A stretch of DNA of 64,000 nt, taken from NCBI RefSeq assembly GCF_046098205.1, contig NZ_JBJURJ010000012.1, forward strand, positions 174,304 to 238,303, read 5' to 3'. This document shows positions 57,904 through 64,000 of this stretch, in pieces. A model generated the notes under the pieces. That model was not told the origin of the DNA, did no database searches, and saw only the letters and a list, made by a program, of their open reading frames with translations. Every line of letters starts with the position of its first letter. Position 1 is the stretch's first letter. The DNA comes from Paenibacillus_AR mesotrionivorans (GTDB taxonomy: Bacteria; Bacillota; Bacilli; Paenibacillales; NBRC-103111). The position numbers and the translations under genes were made by a program.

Positions 57904-59259
57904 ATGGCACTATTCGAATACCGGTTCCCCGAGCTGGGGGAAGGTCTTCATGAGGGTGAAATTGTAAAGTGGCATATTAAGGCCGGAGACAAGCTTGAAG
58001 AGGACCAGGTTATGATGGAGGTCCAGAACGATAAAGCAGTGGTTGAGGTGCCTGCCCCTATTTCGGGGAAGGTACTGGAGGTAAAAGCGGCAGAAGGCAG
58101 TGTTGCCCATGTGGGCGATATAGTGGCTGTATTCGAGGTGGAGGGCGAAGGTACGGCTCCTGCTCCTGAAGCTGCAGCAGCACCTGCAGCAGCACCTGCA
58201 GCAACGCCTGAAAACCCGGTGCCCGCGGCTGCACCGGCTGCAGCACCTGCTGCGGCAGCACAAGTTCCAACTGCACCTGCGGCACCTGCTGCTGTGGCGG
58301 CTTCGGCGCCTGTTCAGGACCGGCGCCACGTAATGGCTACTCCCGGCGTGCGCAAGTTCGCCCGGGAACAAGGTGTAGATTTGACCCGCCTTCAGGGCTC
58401 CGGCAAAAACGGCCGGATCACTCGCGAGGATGTTACAGCAGCCGCCTCCGGCGTTGGCCAAACGGCAGCACCCGCAGCAGCGGAGGCTGCAAGTGTGGCA
58501 GCCCCGGCAGCCCAAGGCGCTGCGCCTGCTGCATCGGCGGCTCCGGCCGTAGCTGACGCAGCGGAGGAGCGTGTGCCTCTGAAGGGTGTCCGCAAGATTA
58601 TCGCCCAAGCGATGGCCAAGTCGGTGTATACGGCTCCTCACGTAACCGTTATGGACGAGGTGGATGTATCCAAGCTGGTGGCCTTCCGCCAGCGGCTGAA
58701 GCCCATTGCCGAGAAAAAAGGCGTCAAGCTGACTTATCTGCCTTTTATCGTGAAGGCTGTAGTAGCGGCTCTGAAGCAGTACCCTGCTTTGAACGCTTCC
58801 ATCGACGACGAGCGCAGTGAAATTGTATATAAAAAGAACTTCCACGTGGGTATCGCTACGGATACCGATAACGGGCTCATTGTGCCGGTGGTGACCAATG
58901 CCGACCGCAAGAGCATGTGGACCATTGCCGCCGAAATCAGCGAGCTGGCTGTCAAGGCCAGAGAGGGCAAGCTCTCCCCTGCGGAAATGAAGGGCAGCAC
59001 CTTCTCCATCACCAATATCGGCTCAGCCGGCGGACAATTCTTCACCCCTGTCATCAACTGGCCGGAGGTGGCTATTCTGGGCACCGGACGGATTGCCCAG
59101 AAGCCGGTGGTCCGTGACGGCGCACTTGCTATCGGGGATGTGATGGCCTTGTCCCTGAGCTTCGACCACCGTTTGATCGACGGGGCTACGGCCCAGCATG
59201 CAGTGAATCTCATCAAGCAGCTGTTGTCTGATCCCGAGCTGCTGGTTATGGAGGTGTAA
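57904..59259 (+). CDS. pdhC: Pyruvate dehydrogenase E2 (dihydrolipoyl acetyltransferase)
   Basis: A 451-residue core protein: one lipoyl domain (about 1-78, lipoyl lysine 44 in VQNDKAVVEVP), an Ala/Pro-rich linker (about 83-138), the E1/E3-binding domain (about 143-180, ATPGVRKFAREQGVDLTRLQ), a second Ala-rich linker (about 185-222) and the catalytic domain (from about 225) with SFDHRLIDG near the end. The A/P linkers are long and repetitive at the DNA level, so they may vary in length. GAAAGGAGGGTTTAACG precedes the ATG. Confidence 0.96.
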   Translation: MALFEYRFPELGEGLHEGEIVKWHIKAGDKLEEDQVMMEVQNDKAVVEVPAPISGKVLEVKAAEGSVAHVGDIVAVFEVEGEGTAPAPEAAAAPAAAPAATPENPVPAAAPAAAPAAAAQVPTAPAAPAAVAASAPVQDRRHVMATPGVRKFAREQGVDLTRLQGSGKNGRITREDVTAAASGVGQTAAPAAAEAASVAAPAAQGAAPAASAAPAVADAAEERVPLKGVRKIIAQAMAKSVYTAPHVTVMDEVDVSKLVAFRQRLKPIAEKKGVKLTYLPFIVKAVVAALKQYPALNASIDDERSEIVYKKNFHVGIATDTDNGLIVPVVTNADRKSMWTIAAEISELAVKAREGKLSPAEMKGSTFSITNIGSAGGQFFTPVINWPEVAILGTGRIAQKPVVRDGALAIGDVMALSLSFDHRLIDGATAQHAVNLIKQLLSDPELLVMEV

Positions 59260-59263
59260 GGCG

Positions 59264-60676
59264 ATGGTTGTTGGGGAATTTACCACGGATATTGATGTAT
59301 TGGTGATCGGCGCCGGTCCCGGCGGTTATGTGGCAGCTATCCGCGCCGCCCAATTGGGCCGGAAGGTTACCATTGTGGACAGAGCCGAGGTAGGGGGCGT
59401 TTGCCTGAATCGCGGATGTATCCCCTCCAAAGCGCTGATTTCGGCAGCCCATCATCTGGAGGCCGTTCAGCACGGCGACACGATGGGAATCAAGGCTGAG
59501 GGGGTTTCCGTCGATTTCGCCAAGGTCCAGGAATGGAAAGGCGGGATCGTCAAGAAGCTCACCGGCGGTGTTGGCGGGCTTTTGAAGGGGAATAAGGTGG
59601 AGATTCTCTCCGGCGAGGTTCTTTTTATGAGCCCCAATGAGGTCCGGGTGGTCAGCGGCTATGACAGCGCCCGGTACCGCTTTGTGGATTGTATTATCGC
59701 CACAGGCTCCCGGCCTATCGAGCTGAAAACCTTCCCCTTCGGGGACCGGATTCTCGATTCCACAGGCGCGTTGAGCCTGGGCCATGTTCCCGAGAGCCTG
59801 ATTGTCATTGGCGGCGGCTACATCGGCATCGAGCTGGGCCAGACCTTCTCCAAGTTCGGCTCCAAGCTGACCATTCTGGAGGGCTCCGACGCTATCCTGC
59901 CGGGCTTCGAGAAGGAATTCTCCTCTCTGGTGGCCAAAAAGCTGCAAAAGGCCGGCGTCGTCATCGAAACCGGAGCCATGGCGAAATCTGCCCAGACCTC
60001 GGAGAAATCCGTGACGGTTACCTATACCGTTAACGGGGAGGAACGGCAGGCAACGGCAGAATATGTGCTGGTAACCGTAGGCCGCCGTCCCAATACGGAT
60101 GAGCTGGGTCTGGAGATCGTGGATATGAAGCTTACGGAACGTGGATATATTGAGGTGGACGAAAAGGGTCAAACCAGCGTCCCCCATATTTATGCCATCG
60201 GTGATATTGTGGCAGGGCCCGCCCTGGCCCATAAAGCTTCTTATGAAGGAAAAGTTGCTGCGGAAGCCATCGCCGGGCACCCCAGCGTGGTGGATTACAA
60301 GGCCATGCCTGCTGTCGTCTTCTCCGACCCGGAAATCGCCGGTGTCGGCTTAAGCGAAACGGAGGCCAAGAAGGAAGGCTACGAGGTTGCCATCGGCAAG
60401 TTCCCGTATGCCGCTAATGGCCGCGCGCTTTCGCTGGGGAGTGCGGAAGGCTTTGTTAAGGTAGTGGGCGACAAGAAAACCGGCCTGGTGCTGGGTGCTC
60501 AGGTGGTTGGTCCTGAAGCCTCCAACCTGATTGCCGAGATTGGGCTGGCCATCGAAATGGGGGCCACTTTGGAGGATATCGCGTTAACCATCCATGCCCA
60601 CCCCACATTGGCCGAGATGGTCATGGAAGCCGCCGAAGGCGCATTGGGCCAGGCGATTCACCAAATCAACAAATAA
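59264..60676 (+). CDS. pdhD: Dihydrolipoyl dehydrogenase (E3) of pyruvate dehydrogenase
   Basis: A 470-residue flavoprotein with FAD motif GAGPGGYVAAIRAAQLG (16-32), redox disulfide C47/C52 (GGVCLNRGCIPSK), NAD motif GGGYIGIELGQTF (about 184-196), and the His-Glu dyad in HAHPTLAEM. It differs clearly from the E3 at 29215 (disulfide context LNRGCIPS versus LHRGCIPT). It starts four bases after pdhC. In Bacillales the same E3 often serves other complexes too. A terminator follows. Confidence 0.96.
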   Translation: MVVGEFTTDIDVLVIGAGPGGYVAAIRAAQLGRKVTIVDRAEVGGVCLNRGCIPSKALISAAHHLEAVQHGDTMGIKAEGVSVDFAKVQEWKGGIVKKLTGGVGGLLKGNKVEILSGEVLFMSPNEVRVVSGYDSARYRFVDCIIATGSRPIELKTFPFGDRILDSTGALSLGHVPESLIVIGGGYIGIELGQTFSKFGSKLTILEGSDAILPGFEKEFSSLVAKKLQKAGVVIETGAMAKSAQTSEKSVTVTYTVNGEERQATAEYVLVTVGRRPNTDELGLEIVDMKLTERGYIEVDEKGQTSVPHIYAIGDIVAGPALAHKASYEGKVAAEAIAGHPSVVDYKAMPAVVFSDPEIAGVGLSETEAKKEGYEVAIGKFPYAANGRALSLGSAEGFVKVVGDKKTGLVLGAQVVGPEASNLIAEIGLAIEMGATLEDIALTIHAHPTLAEMVMEAAEGALGQAIHQINK

Positions 60677-60691
60677 ATGCATTGCTAAACA

Positions 60692-60736
60692 CAAACAAGA
60701 CCTTTCTCCATAAACAGGGGAAAGGTCTTTTGTTTG
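60692..60736. terminator. Terminator of the pdh operon
   Basis: CAAACAAGACCTTTC (60692-60706) pairs almost fully with GAAAGGTCTTTTGTTTG. T-rich tails occur on both strands, so it can also end the converging SASP transcript. Confidence 0.88.
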
Positions 60737-60748
60737 ATTATCCTTCCG

Positions 60749-61039
60749 CTAACGGATTCTTTGCTTCTCCGCCAGATGCTGCTGCGCCATCCGGATCATT
60801 TCCTTGACCATGGCGCCTCCGATTTTGCCGCCGATCCGTCCGGCATCCTCGGTTTTTAGCTGGCCGTTGTCCCCTTGGGAGAGCGGGATGCCCATGGATT
60901 GGGCGACCTCGAATTTGACCTGGTCCGGTTCCTGCAGGTTGACCGCATACCCCTCCTGCCTCATCACATCGGCTTTGAAGGCGTTGATGGCCGAAGGCGA
61001 AACAGGGTAGGCATATTGTCTGCTTTTACGTCTGCCCAT
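60749..61039 (-). CDS. Alpha/beta-type small acid-soluble spore protein
   Basis: A 96-residue protein. KFEVAQSMGIPLSQGDNGQL and DAGRIGGKIGGAMVKEMIRM are the two conserved SASP regions, with the first including the germination protease recognition zone (FEVAQ in place of EIASE). SASPs coat spore DNA and protect it from UV. The N-terminus (MGRRKSRQYAYPVSPSAINA) is longer than in SspA-D. The ATG is preceded by AAGCGGGGCAACATT. I did not find a convincing sigma-G promoter. Confidence 0.88.
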   Translation of the reverse strand: MGRRKSRQYAYPVSPSAINAFKADVMRQEGYAVNLQEPDQVKFEVAQSMGIPLSQGDNGQLKTEDAGRIGGKIGGAMVKEMIRMAQQHLAEKQRIR

Positions 61040-61142
61040 AATGTTGCCCCGCTTTCATTCAAATTTGGGATGGGGAAGATGGGTGCTGACCATAGTGTTT
61101 GTCCATTCTCCCCGGTTCATACCGGGTTGGCGAGTAAACGAA

Positions 61143-61184
61143 AACCCTCCACTATAGCACCAGACTTGGGGCGGGCGGTACAAT
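61143..61184 (+). promoter_or_regulatory. merR promoter with 19-bp spacer and repeated operator sequence (site 1)
   Basis: AACCCTCCACTATAGCACCA followed by GACTT (from 61143) recurs at 61976 with three changes. It overlaps a -35-like ATAGCA (61154-61159); 19 bases later is TACAAT (61179-61184). A 19-bp spacer is the hallmark of promoters activated by MerR-family proteins. It lies 42 bases before the merR-type gene. Confidence 0.65.
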
Positions 61185-61225
61185 AGACGTAACGAACCTT
61201 AGCTTAGCCCCGGAGGCGATTACTA

Positions 61226-61990
61226 ATGAACAGCTATAAAACCGTCGAGCTTGCCCGTGTTAACGGGATTCACCCCAATACTGTCCGGCTGTATGAAAAC
61301 TTCGGATTTATTTCGAAGCCTTCACGCCAGCCCAACGGCTACAGATTATTCACCGATTTGCATATGGAACAGATGAAGCTGATCCGGATGGCCTTTGCTG
61401 TTGAGGTGCTGCAGAACGGCCTCCGCAAAAAAACCATCGCTATTATTAAAGCTTCGGCAGCGGAGGATTATATAGAGGCAATCCGTATTGCGGAAGCTTA
61501 CCGCTGCCAAATCCGGGAGGAGCAGCGGCATGCTGAAGAGGCGGTGCAGTTGGTGGAAGAGCTGCTCACGGATCACAGGCCGGCTGAAGTCCGGACAGCG
61601 TTGACGCGGCAGGAGACTGCCAAACAGTTGAACATTTCTATGGACGCTTTGCGGAATTGGGAAATGAATGGGCTCTTGACCGTGAAACGTAAGCAGAATG
61701 GGTACCGGGTATATTCCGGTGAAGATCTCCGGCGGCTTAAAATCATCCGCGCCCTTCGCGGTGCCAATTATTCGCTGTCCGCTATTCTGCGTATGCTGTC
61801 TGGCCTGTCGGGAGGCGCTTCCCTTCCTGACCTGCGCATGACCATCAATACGCCGCGGGAGGACGACGAAATTATCTCCGCCTGCGATACCCTGTTGACC
61901 TCGCTGGAGGCCGCTGCCTGCAATGCGGATACCATGCTGGCCCATCTGCACCGGATGAAGCTTTCCTTTTCTCCCAACCCTCCACTTTAA
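61226..61990 (+). CDS. MerR family regulator with two MerR DNA-binding domains
   Basis: A 254-residue protein with two winged helices in tandem. The first (about 3-70) reads VELARVNGIHPNTVRLYENF then GYRLFTD; the second (about 125-195) reads ALTRQETAKQLNISMDALRN then NGYRVYSGEDLRRLKIIRAL. A helical stretch follows. Usual MerR proteins have one such domain, so this is a fusion or duplication. Identical-type sites lie at its own promoter and just before the ABC genes, so it likely controls both. The ATG at 61226 follows CGGAGGCGATTACTA. No metal-binding cysteine pair is present. Confidence 0.88.
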   Translation: MNSYKTVELARVNGIHPNTVRLYENFGFISKPSRQPNGYRLFTDLHMEQMKLIRMAFAVEVLQNGLRKKTIAIIKASAAEDYIEAIRIAEAYRCQIREEQRHAEEAVQLVEELLTDHRPAEVRTALTRQETAKQLNISMDALRNWEMNGLLTVKRKQNGYRVYSGEDLRRLKIIRALRGANYSLSAILRMLSGLSGGASLPDLRMTINTPREDDEIISACDTLLTSLEAAACNADTMLAHLHRMKLSFSPNPPL

Positions 61991-62017
61991 CACCAGACAT
62001 TTCTTGAATGCTATTCT
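61976..62017 (+). promoter_or_regulatory. ABC transporter promoter with 19-bp spacer and repeated operator sequence (site 2)
   Basis: AACCCTCCACTTTAACACCA followed by GACAT starts at 61976 in the last codons of the MerR gene and matches site 1 at 22 of 25 positions. It covers TTAACA (61987-61992); TATTCT (62012-62017) follows after exactly 19 bases. Spacing and sequence agree with site 1, which supports shared regulation. Confidence 0.65.
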
Positions 62018-62049
62018 TTTTGTGCCGGCAAAAAGAAGGAGGTTTTCAG

Positions 62050-62796
62050 GTGGAAACGACTATCCATATTGAGCGTTTATGCAAATCCTACGGCGCTGTC
62101 CGGGCTGTGGAACATCTGGGTTTTACCGTCCGACGCGGGGAGGTGTTCGGATTGCTGGGGGCGAATGGTGCGGGAAAAAGCACGGCCATTGAATGTATCC
62201 TTGGCACCAAAAGCTACGATTCCGGGGCTGTTTCGGTGTTGGGCATGGACCCTCTGAAGGACCGGAAGCGGCTTTTTGAACGGGTGGGTGTGCAGTTCCA
62301 GGAGGCGAAGTATCAGGACAAAATCAAGGTAGCCGAGCTGTGCGGAATGACTAGGGCGCTTTACCGGAACCCGGCGGACTACCGGAGCCTGCTGCAGAGG
62401 TTCGGTCTGTCGGACAAAGCCGCAAGCCTGGTCAGCGAGCTGTCGGGAGGGGAGAGGCAGCGGCTTTTTATTGTGCTGGCTCTTATTCCTAATCCTGAGG
62501 TGGTGTTTCTTGACGAATTGACTACCGGATTGGACGCCCGGGCACGCCGGGATGTCTGGCAATGTCTTAGCGAGCTGAAAACTGGGGGGCTGACCATTCT
62601 GCTGACCTCCCATTTCATGGATGAAGTCGAGGCATTGTGCGACCATTTGATGATTATGAAAAAGGGCAAGACGGTTTTCTATGGAACGGTCCGGGAGGCC
62701 ATCACCTCGAGTCCCTGCGAATCCCTCGAGGATGCATACTTGTGGTATACGGATGAGGAGGTGACTGGGCGTGCGGATCTTCAAAGCATTGTTTAA
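62050..62796 (+). CDS. ABC transporter ATP-binding protein
   Basis: A 248-residue ATPase with Walker A GANGAGKST (about 39-47), Q-loop in VQFQEA, signature LSGGERQRLFIVLAL (about 132-146), Walker B VVFLDELTTGLD and H-loop LTSHFMDEVEAL. The glutamate-leucine in DEL replaces the more common DEP. I chose a GTG at 62050, after AAGAAGGAGG. It overlaps the permease by 26 bases. It forms a drug- or lipid-type exporter under the double MerR regulator. Confidence 0.92.
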   Translation: METTIHIERLCKSYGAVRAVEHLGFTVRRGEVFGLLGANGAGKSTAIECILGTKSYDSGAVSVLGMDPLKDRKRLFERVGVQFQEAKYQDKIKVAELCGMTRALYRNPADYRSLLQRFGLSDKAASLVSELSGGERQRLFIVLALIPNPEVVFLDELTTGLDARARRDVWQCLSELKTGGLTILLTSHFMDEVEALCDHLMIMKKGKTVFYGTVREAITSSPCESLEDAYLWYTDEEVTGRADLQSIV

Positions 62797-63514
62797 GACC
62801 GAGTGTCGGCTGGCGCTGCGGGGGATGGATTTGCTTATTTTCTCCATATGCATGCCGGTTGTGGTGATGGTGATCCTGGGGATTATATACGGCAGTAAGC
62901 CGGCCTTCGAGGGGGCTGACTATTCGTTTCTGGAGCAATCCTTCGGGGCGGTGGCGGCGATTGCCGTTTGTGCGGGAGGGGTCATGGGGCTGCCATTAGT
63001 GATATCGGATTACCGGCAGAAAAAAATTCTCAAGCGCTTCAAGGTCACTCCGGTAAGCCCGTCTATGCTGCTGGCGGTCCAGGTTAGCGTTTATGCGCTT
63101 GCATCGGTTATCTCGCTGGTGCTGGTGTATGCCACCGCGGCGCTGTTTTTCGGATACCGGATGGAGGGCAGCTGGCTGACCTTTCTGGGCGCTTACCTGC
63201 TGGTGCTGCTTTCTATTTACAGTATCGGTTTATTGGTAGGCGGGACAGCGTCTGATATCAAAACAGCGGGAGTGTGGGCCAGTGTACTGTATTTTCCGAT
63301 GCTGGTGTTTTCGGGGGCAACCCTTCCATATGAGGTGATGCCCGGTGTGCTGCAAAAGGCCGCCGACGTGCTTCCATTGACCCAAGGCATCAAGCTGATG
63401 AAGGCGGCGTCCTTAGGTCTGCCGGCGGAGAGTGTTTTCCTTCCGCTCGCTGTGATGGCGGGTCTGGCTCTGATCTGTTCGATGGCGGCGGTCCGGTTTT
63501 TCAAGTGGGAGTAA
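62771..63514 (+). CDS. ABC-2 type transporter permease
   Basis: A 247-residue membrane protein with six predicted helices. VISDYRQKKILKRFKVTPVSPSMLL, in part, and LVFSGATLPYEVMPGVLQKAADVLPLTQGIKLMKA, in part, are typical of ABC-2 (DrrB-like) export permeases. The start is a GTG at 62771, eight bases after GGAGGTG. The substrate is unknown. A perfect terminator follows. Confidence 0.92.
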   Translation: MRIFKALFKTECRLALRGMDLLIFSICMPVVVMVILGIIYGSKPAFEGADYSFLEQSFGAVAAIAVCAGGVMGLPLVISDYRQKKILKRFKVTPVSPSMLLAVQVSVYALASVISLVLVYATAALFFGYRMEGSWLTFLGAYLLVLLSIYSIGLLVGGTASDIKTAGVWASVLYFPMLVFSGATLPYEVMPGVLQKAADVLPLTQGIKLMKAASLGLPAESVFLPLAVMAGLALICSMAAVRFFKWE

Positions 63515-63520
63515 GGAGAG

Positions 63521-63561
63521 AAAAGCCTTCCAAGATGTCTGGTGAATTGGAAGGCTTTTTC
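63521..63561 (+). terminator. Terminator of the MerR-ABC unit
   Basis: AAAAGCCTTCCAA (63521-63533) and TTGGAAGGCTTTTT (63547-63560) form a perfect stem with a T-run. Confidence 0.9.
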
Positions 63562-63681
63562 TTATAGGATTCAATATTTCGAAAATTGGAACTTTCAGCA
63601 TGGGGGTTGCGCTTCTTAGGACCTATGTGGTAAGGTATGTCTTGTCACTTCTTCGGTGAAAAAAACAATAAAAAAAGATGC

Positions 63682-63710
63682 TTGACGAAATATGTCGAAC
63701 ATGATATATT
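63682..63710 (+). promoter_or_regulatory. Ribosomal RNA operon promoter
   Basis: TTGACG (63682-63687), a 17-base spacer and TATATT (63705-63710) lie about 220 bases before the 16S gene, after an A-rich stretch (63659-63677) that could act as an UP element. Confidence 0.75.
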
Positions 63711-63928
63711 GTTATTCCGGCGGTGAAACGCTCGCGAAGTAAGCTGATAATGAATAGTTAGCTCCTTGAAAACTGAACAACGAGCAGCAAAACAATGAAG
63801 CCAAACGTTTCGGCCCCATAAAGTGAAGCAAAGCTTTCGCAGCCTAGCCAAGTACTTTACGGGGACCCCAAGAGATTGGGGAAATGAGCTTTTAATCAGC
63901 TCTAACATAACGGTCCTTCGGGGCCACT
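63711..63928 (+). other. 16S rRNA leader with antitermination and processing signals
   Basis: GCTCCTTGAAAACTGAACAA (63761-63780) is the leader motif common before Bacillales 16S genes and includes a boxA-like core, a NusB target. GGCCCCATAAAGT and ACTTTACGGGGACC nearly pair across about 40 bases and may form an RNase III-type processing stem. GGTCC-TTCG-GGGCC is a small stable hairpin close to the 16S start. No protein gene is seen from 63515 to 63928. Confidence 0.7.
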
Positions 63929-64000
63929 TTTATGGAGAGTTTGATCCTGGCTCAGGACGAACGCTGGCGGCGTGCCTAATACATGCAAGTCGAGCGGGTT
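63929..64000 (+). rRNA. rrs: 16S ribosomal RNA, 5' end (cut by window edge)
   Basis: AGAGTTTGATCCTGGCTCAG starts at 63936, the universal bacterial 27F priming region (E. coli position 8), followed by GACGAACGCTGGCGGCGTGC. Position 1 is therefore about 63929. Only the first 72 bases are in the window. Confidence 0.97.

Noticed and set aside
61040..61130. A sigma-G promoter for the minus-strand SASP gene
   Set aside because: TATGAAC and a CACTAT-like hexamer are present at about the right spacing, but neither fits the consensus well.
1..64000. tRNA genes, riboswitches, prophage or plasmid replication genes
   Set aside because: I looked for T-loop GGTTCGAATC-type motifs, T-box and common riboswitch cores, integrase-flanked islands and replication genes and saw none besides xerD, which is the chromosomal enzyme.

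Overview
The window comes from a high-GC, endospore-forming member of the Bacillales, most like Paenibacillaceae. Three blocks support this. The first is yqhV-spoIIIAA..AH-accBC-asp23-nusB-folD-xseAB-ispA-dxs-tlyA-argR-recN-spoIVB-spo0A. The second is mciZ/nudF-endoQ-spoIIM-fur-yqzK-xerD-deoB-pnp-pdp. Both match the order known from Bacillus subtilis. The third is the set of spore genes scattered through the window (SASP, ComA/ComB sulfolactate genes, SpoIIM). Assignment below family level is not possible from what I can see.

Layout. 1-1059: sulfolactate genes comB (cut by the window edge) and comA, on the minus strand. 1259-7136: yqhV and the eight-gene spoIIIA operon for the mother-cell side of the sporulation feeding tube. 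7276-22129: lipid, folate, DNA-repair and isoprenoid housekeeping genes ending with spoIVB. 22210-23193: spo0A, with three 0A boxes and a sigma-H promoter. 23310-25896: an MTHFR-like protein and a redox operon (Rrf2 regulator, thioredoxin, nitroreductase). 25976-29015, minus strand: a small coiled-coil protein, the [FeFe]-hydrogenase maturase HydF and aspartase. 29215-34232: a branched-chain 2-oxoacid dehydrogenase (BCKDH) operon with a FapR-like operator. 34235-44066: an accessory stretch with an inverted-repeat element, a Prli42-like peptide, a peptidase, a two-component/ABC module, an ArsR-type regulator, an Rpn nuclease, AlkC, a cupin and MciZ. 44245-54794: DNA repair, iron regulation, chromosome dimer resolution and nucleoside salvage. 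54815-60676: LipL followed by a full pyruvate dehydrogenase operon with a Fur-like site in its leader. 60749-63514: a SASP and a MerR-ABC transporter module. 63682-64000: the promoter, leader and first bases of a ribosomal RNA operon.

How the parts connect. Two lipoyl-dependent dehydrogenase complexes and the lipoyl transferase LipL lie in one window. AccBC and the BCKDH operon both supply fatty-acid synthesis, and the BCKDH operon carries a site that looks like the operator of the fatty-acid regulator FapR. Sporulation genes cover initiation (spo0A), engulfment (spoIIM), channel formation (spoIIIA) and sigma-K checkpoint signalling (spoIVB).

I did not find a wholly new multi-gene system. 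The best leads are the FapR-like site on the BCKDH operon, duplicated MerR sites each with a 19-bp promoter spacer, the HydF-aspartase pair in a Bacillales-type background, a dispersed inverted-repeat element, and a Prli42-like peptide that seems to use a non-AUG start. All calls rest on reading the sequence; no database search was run.
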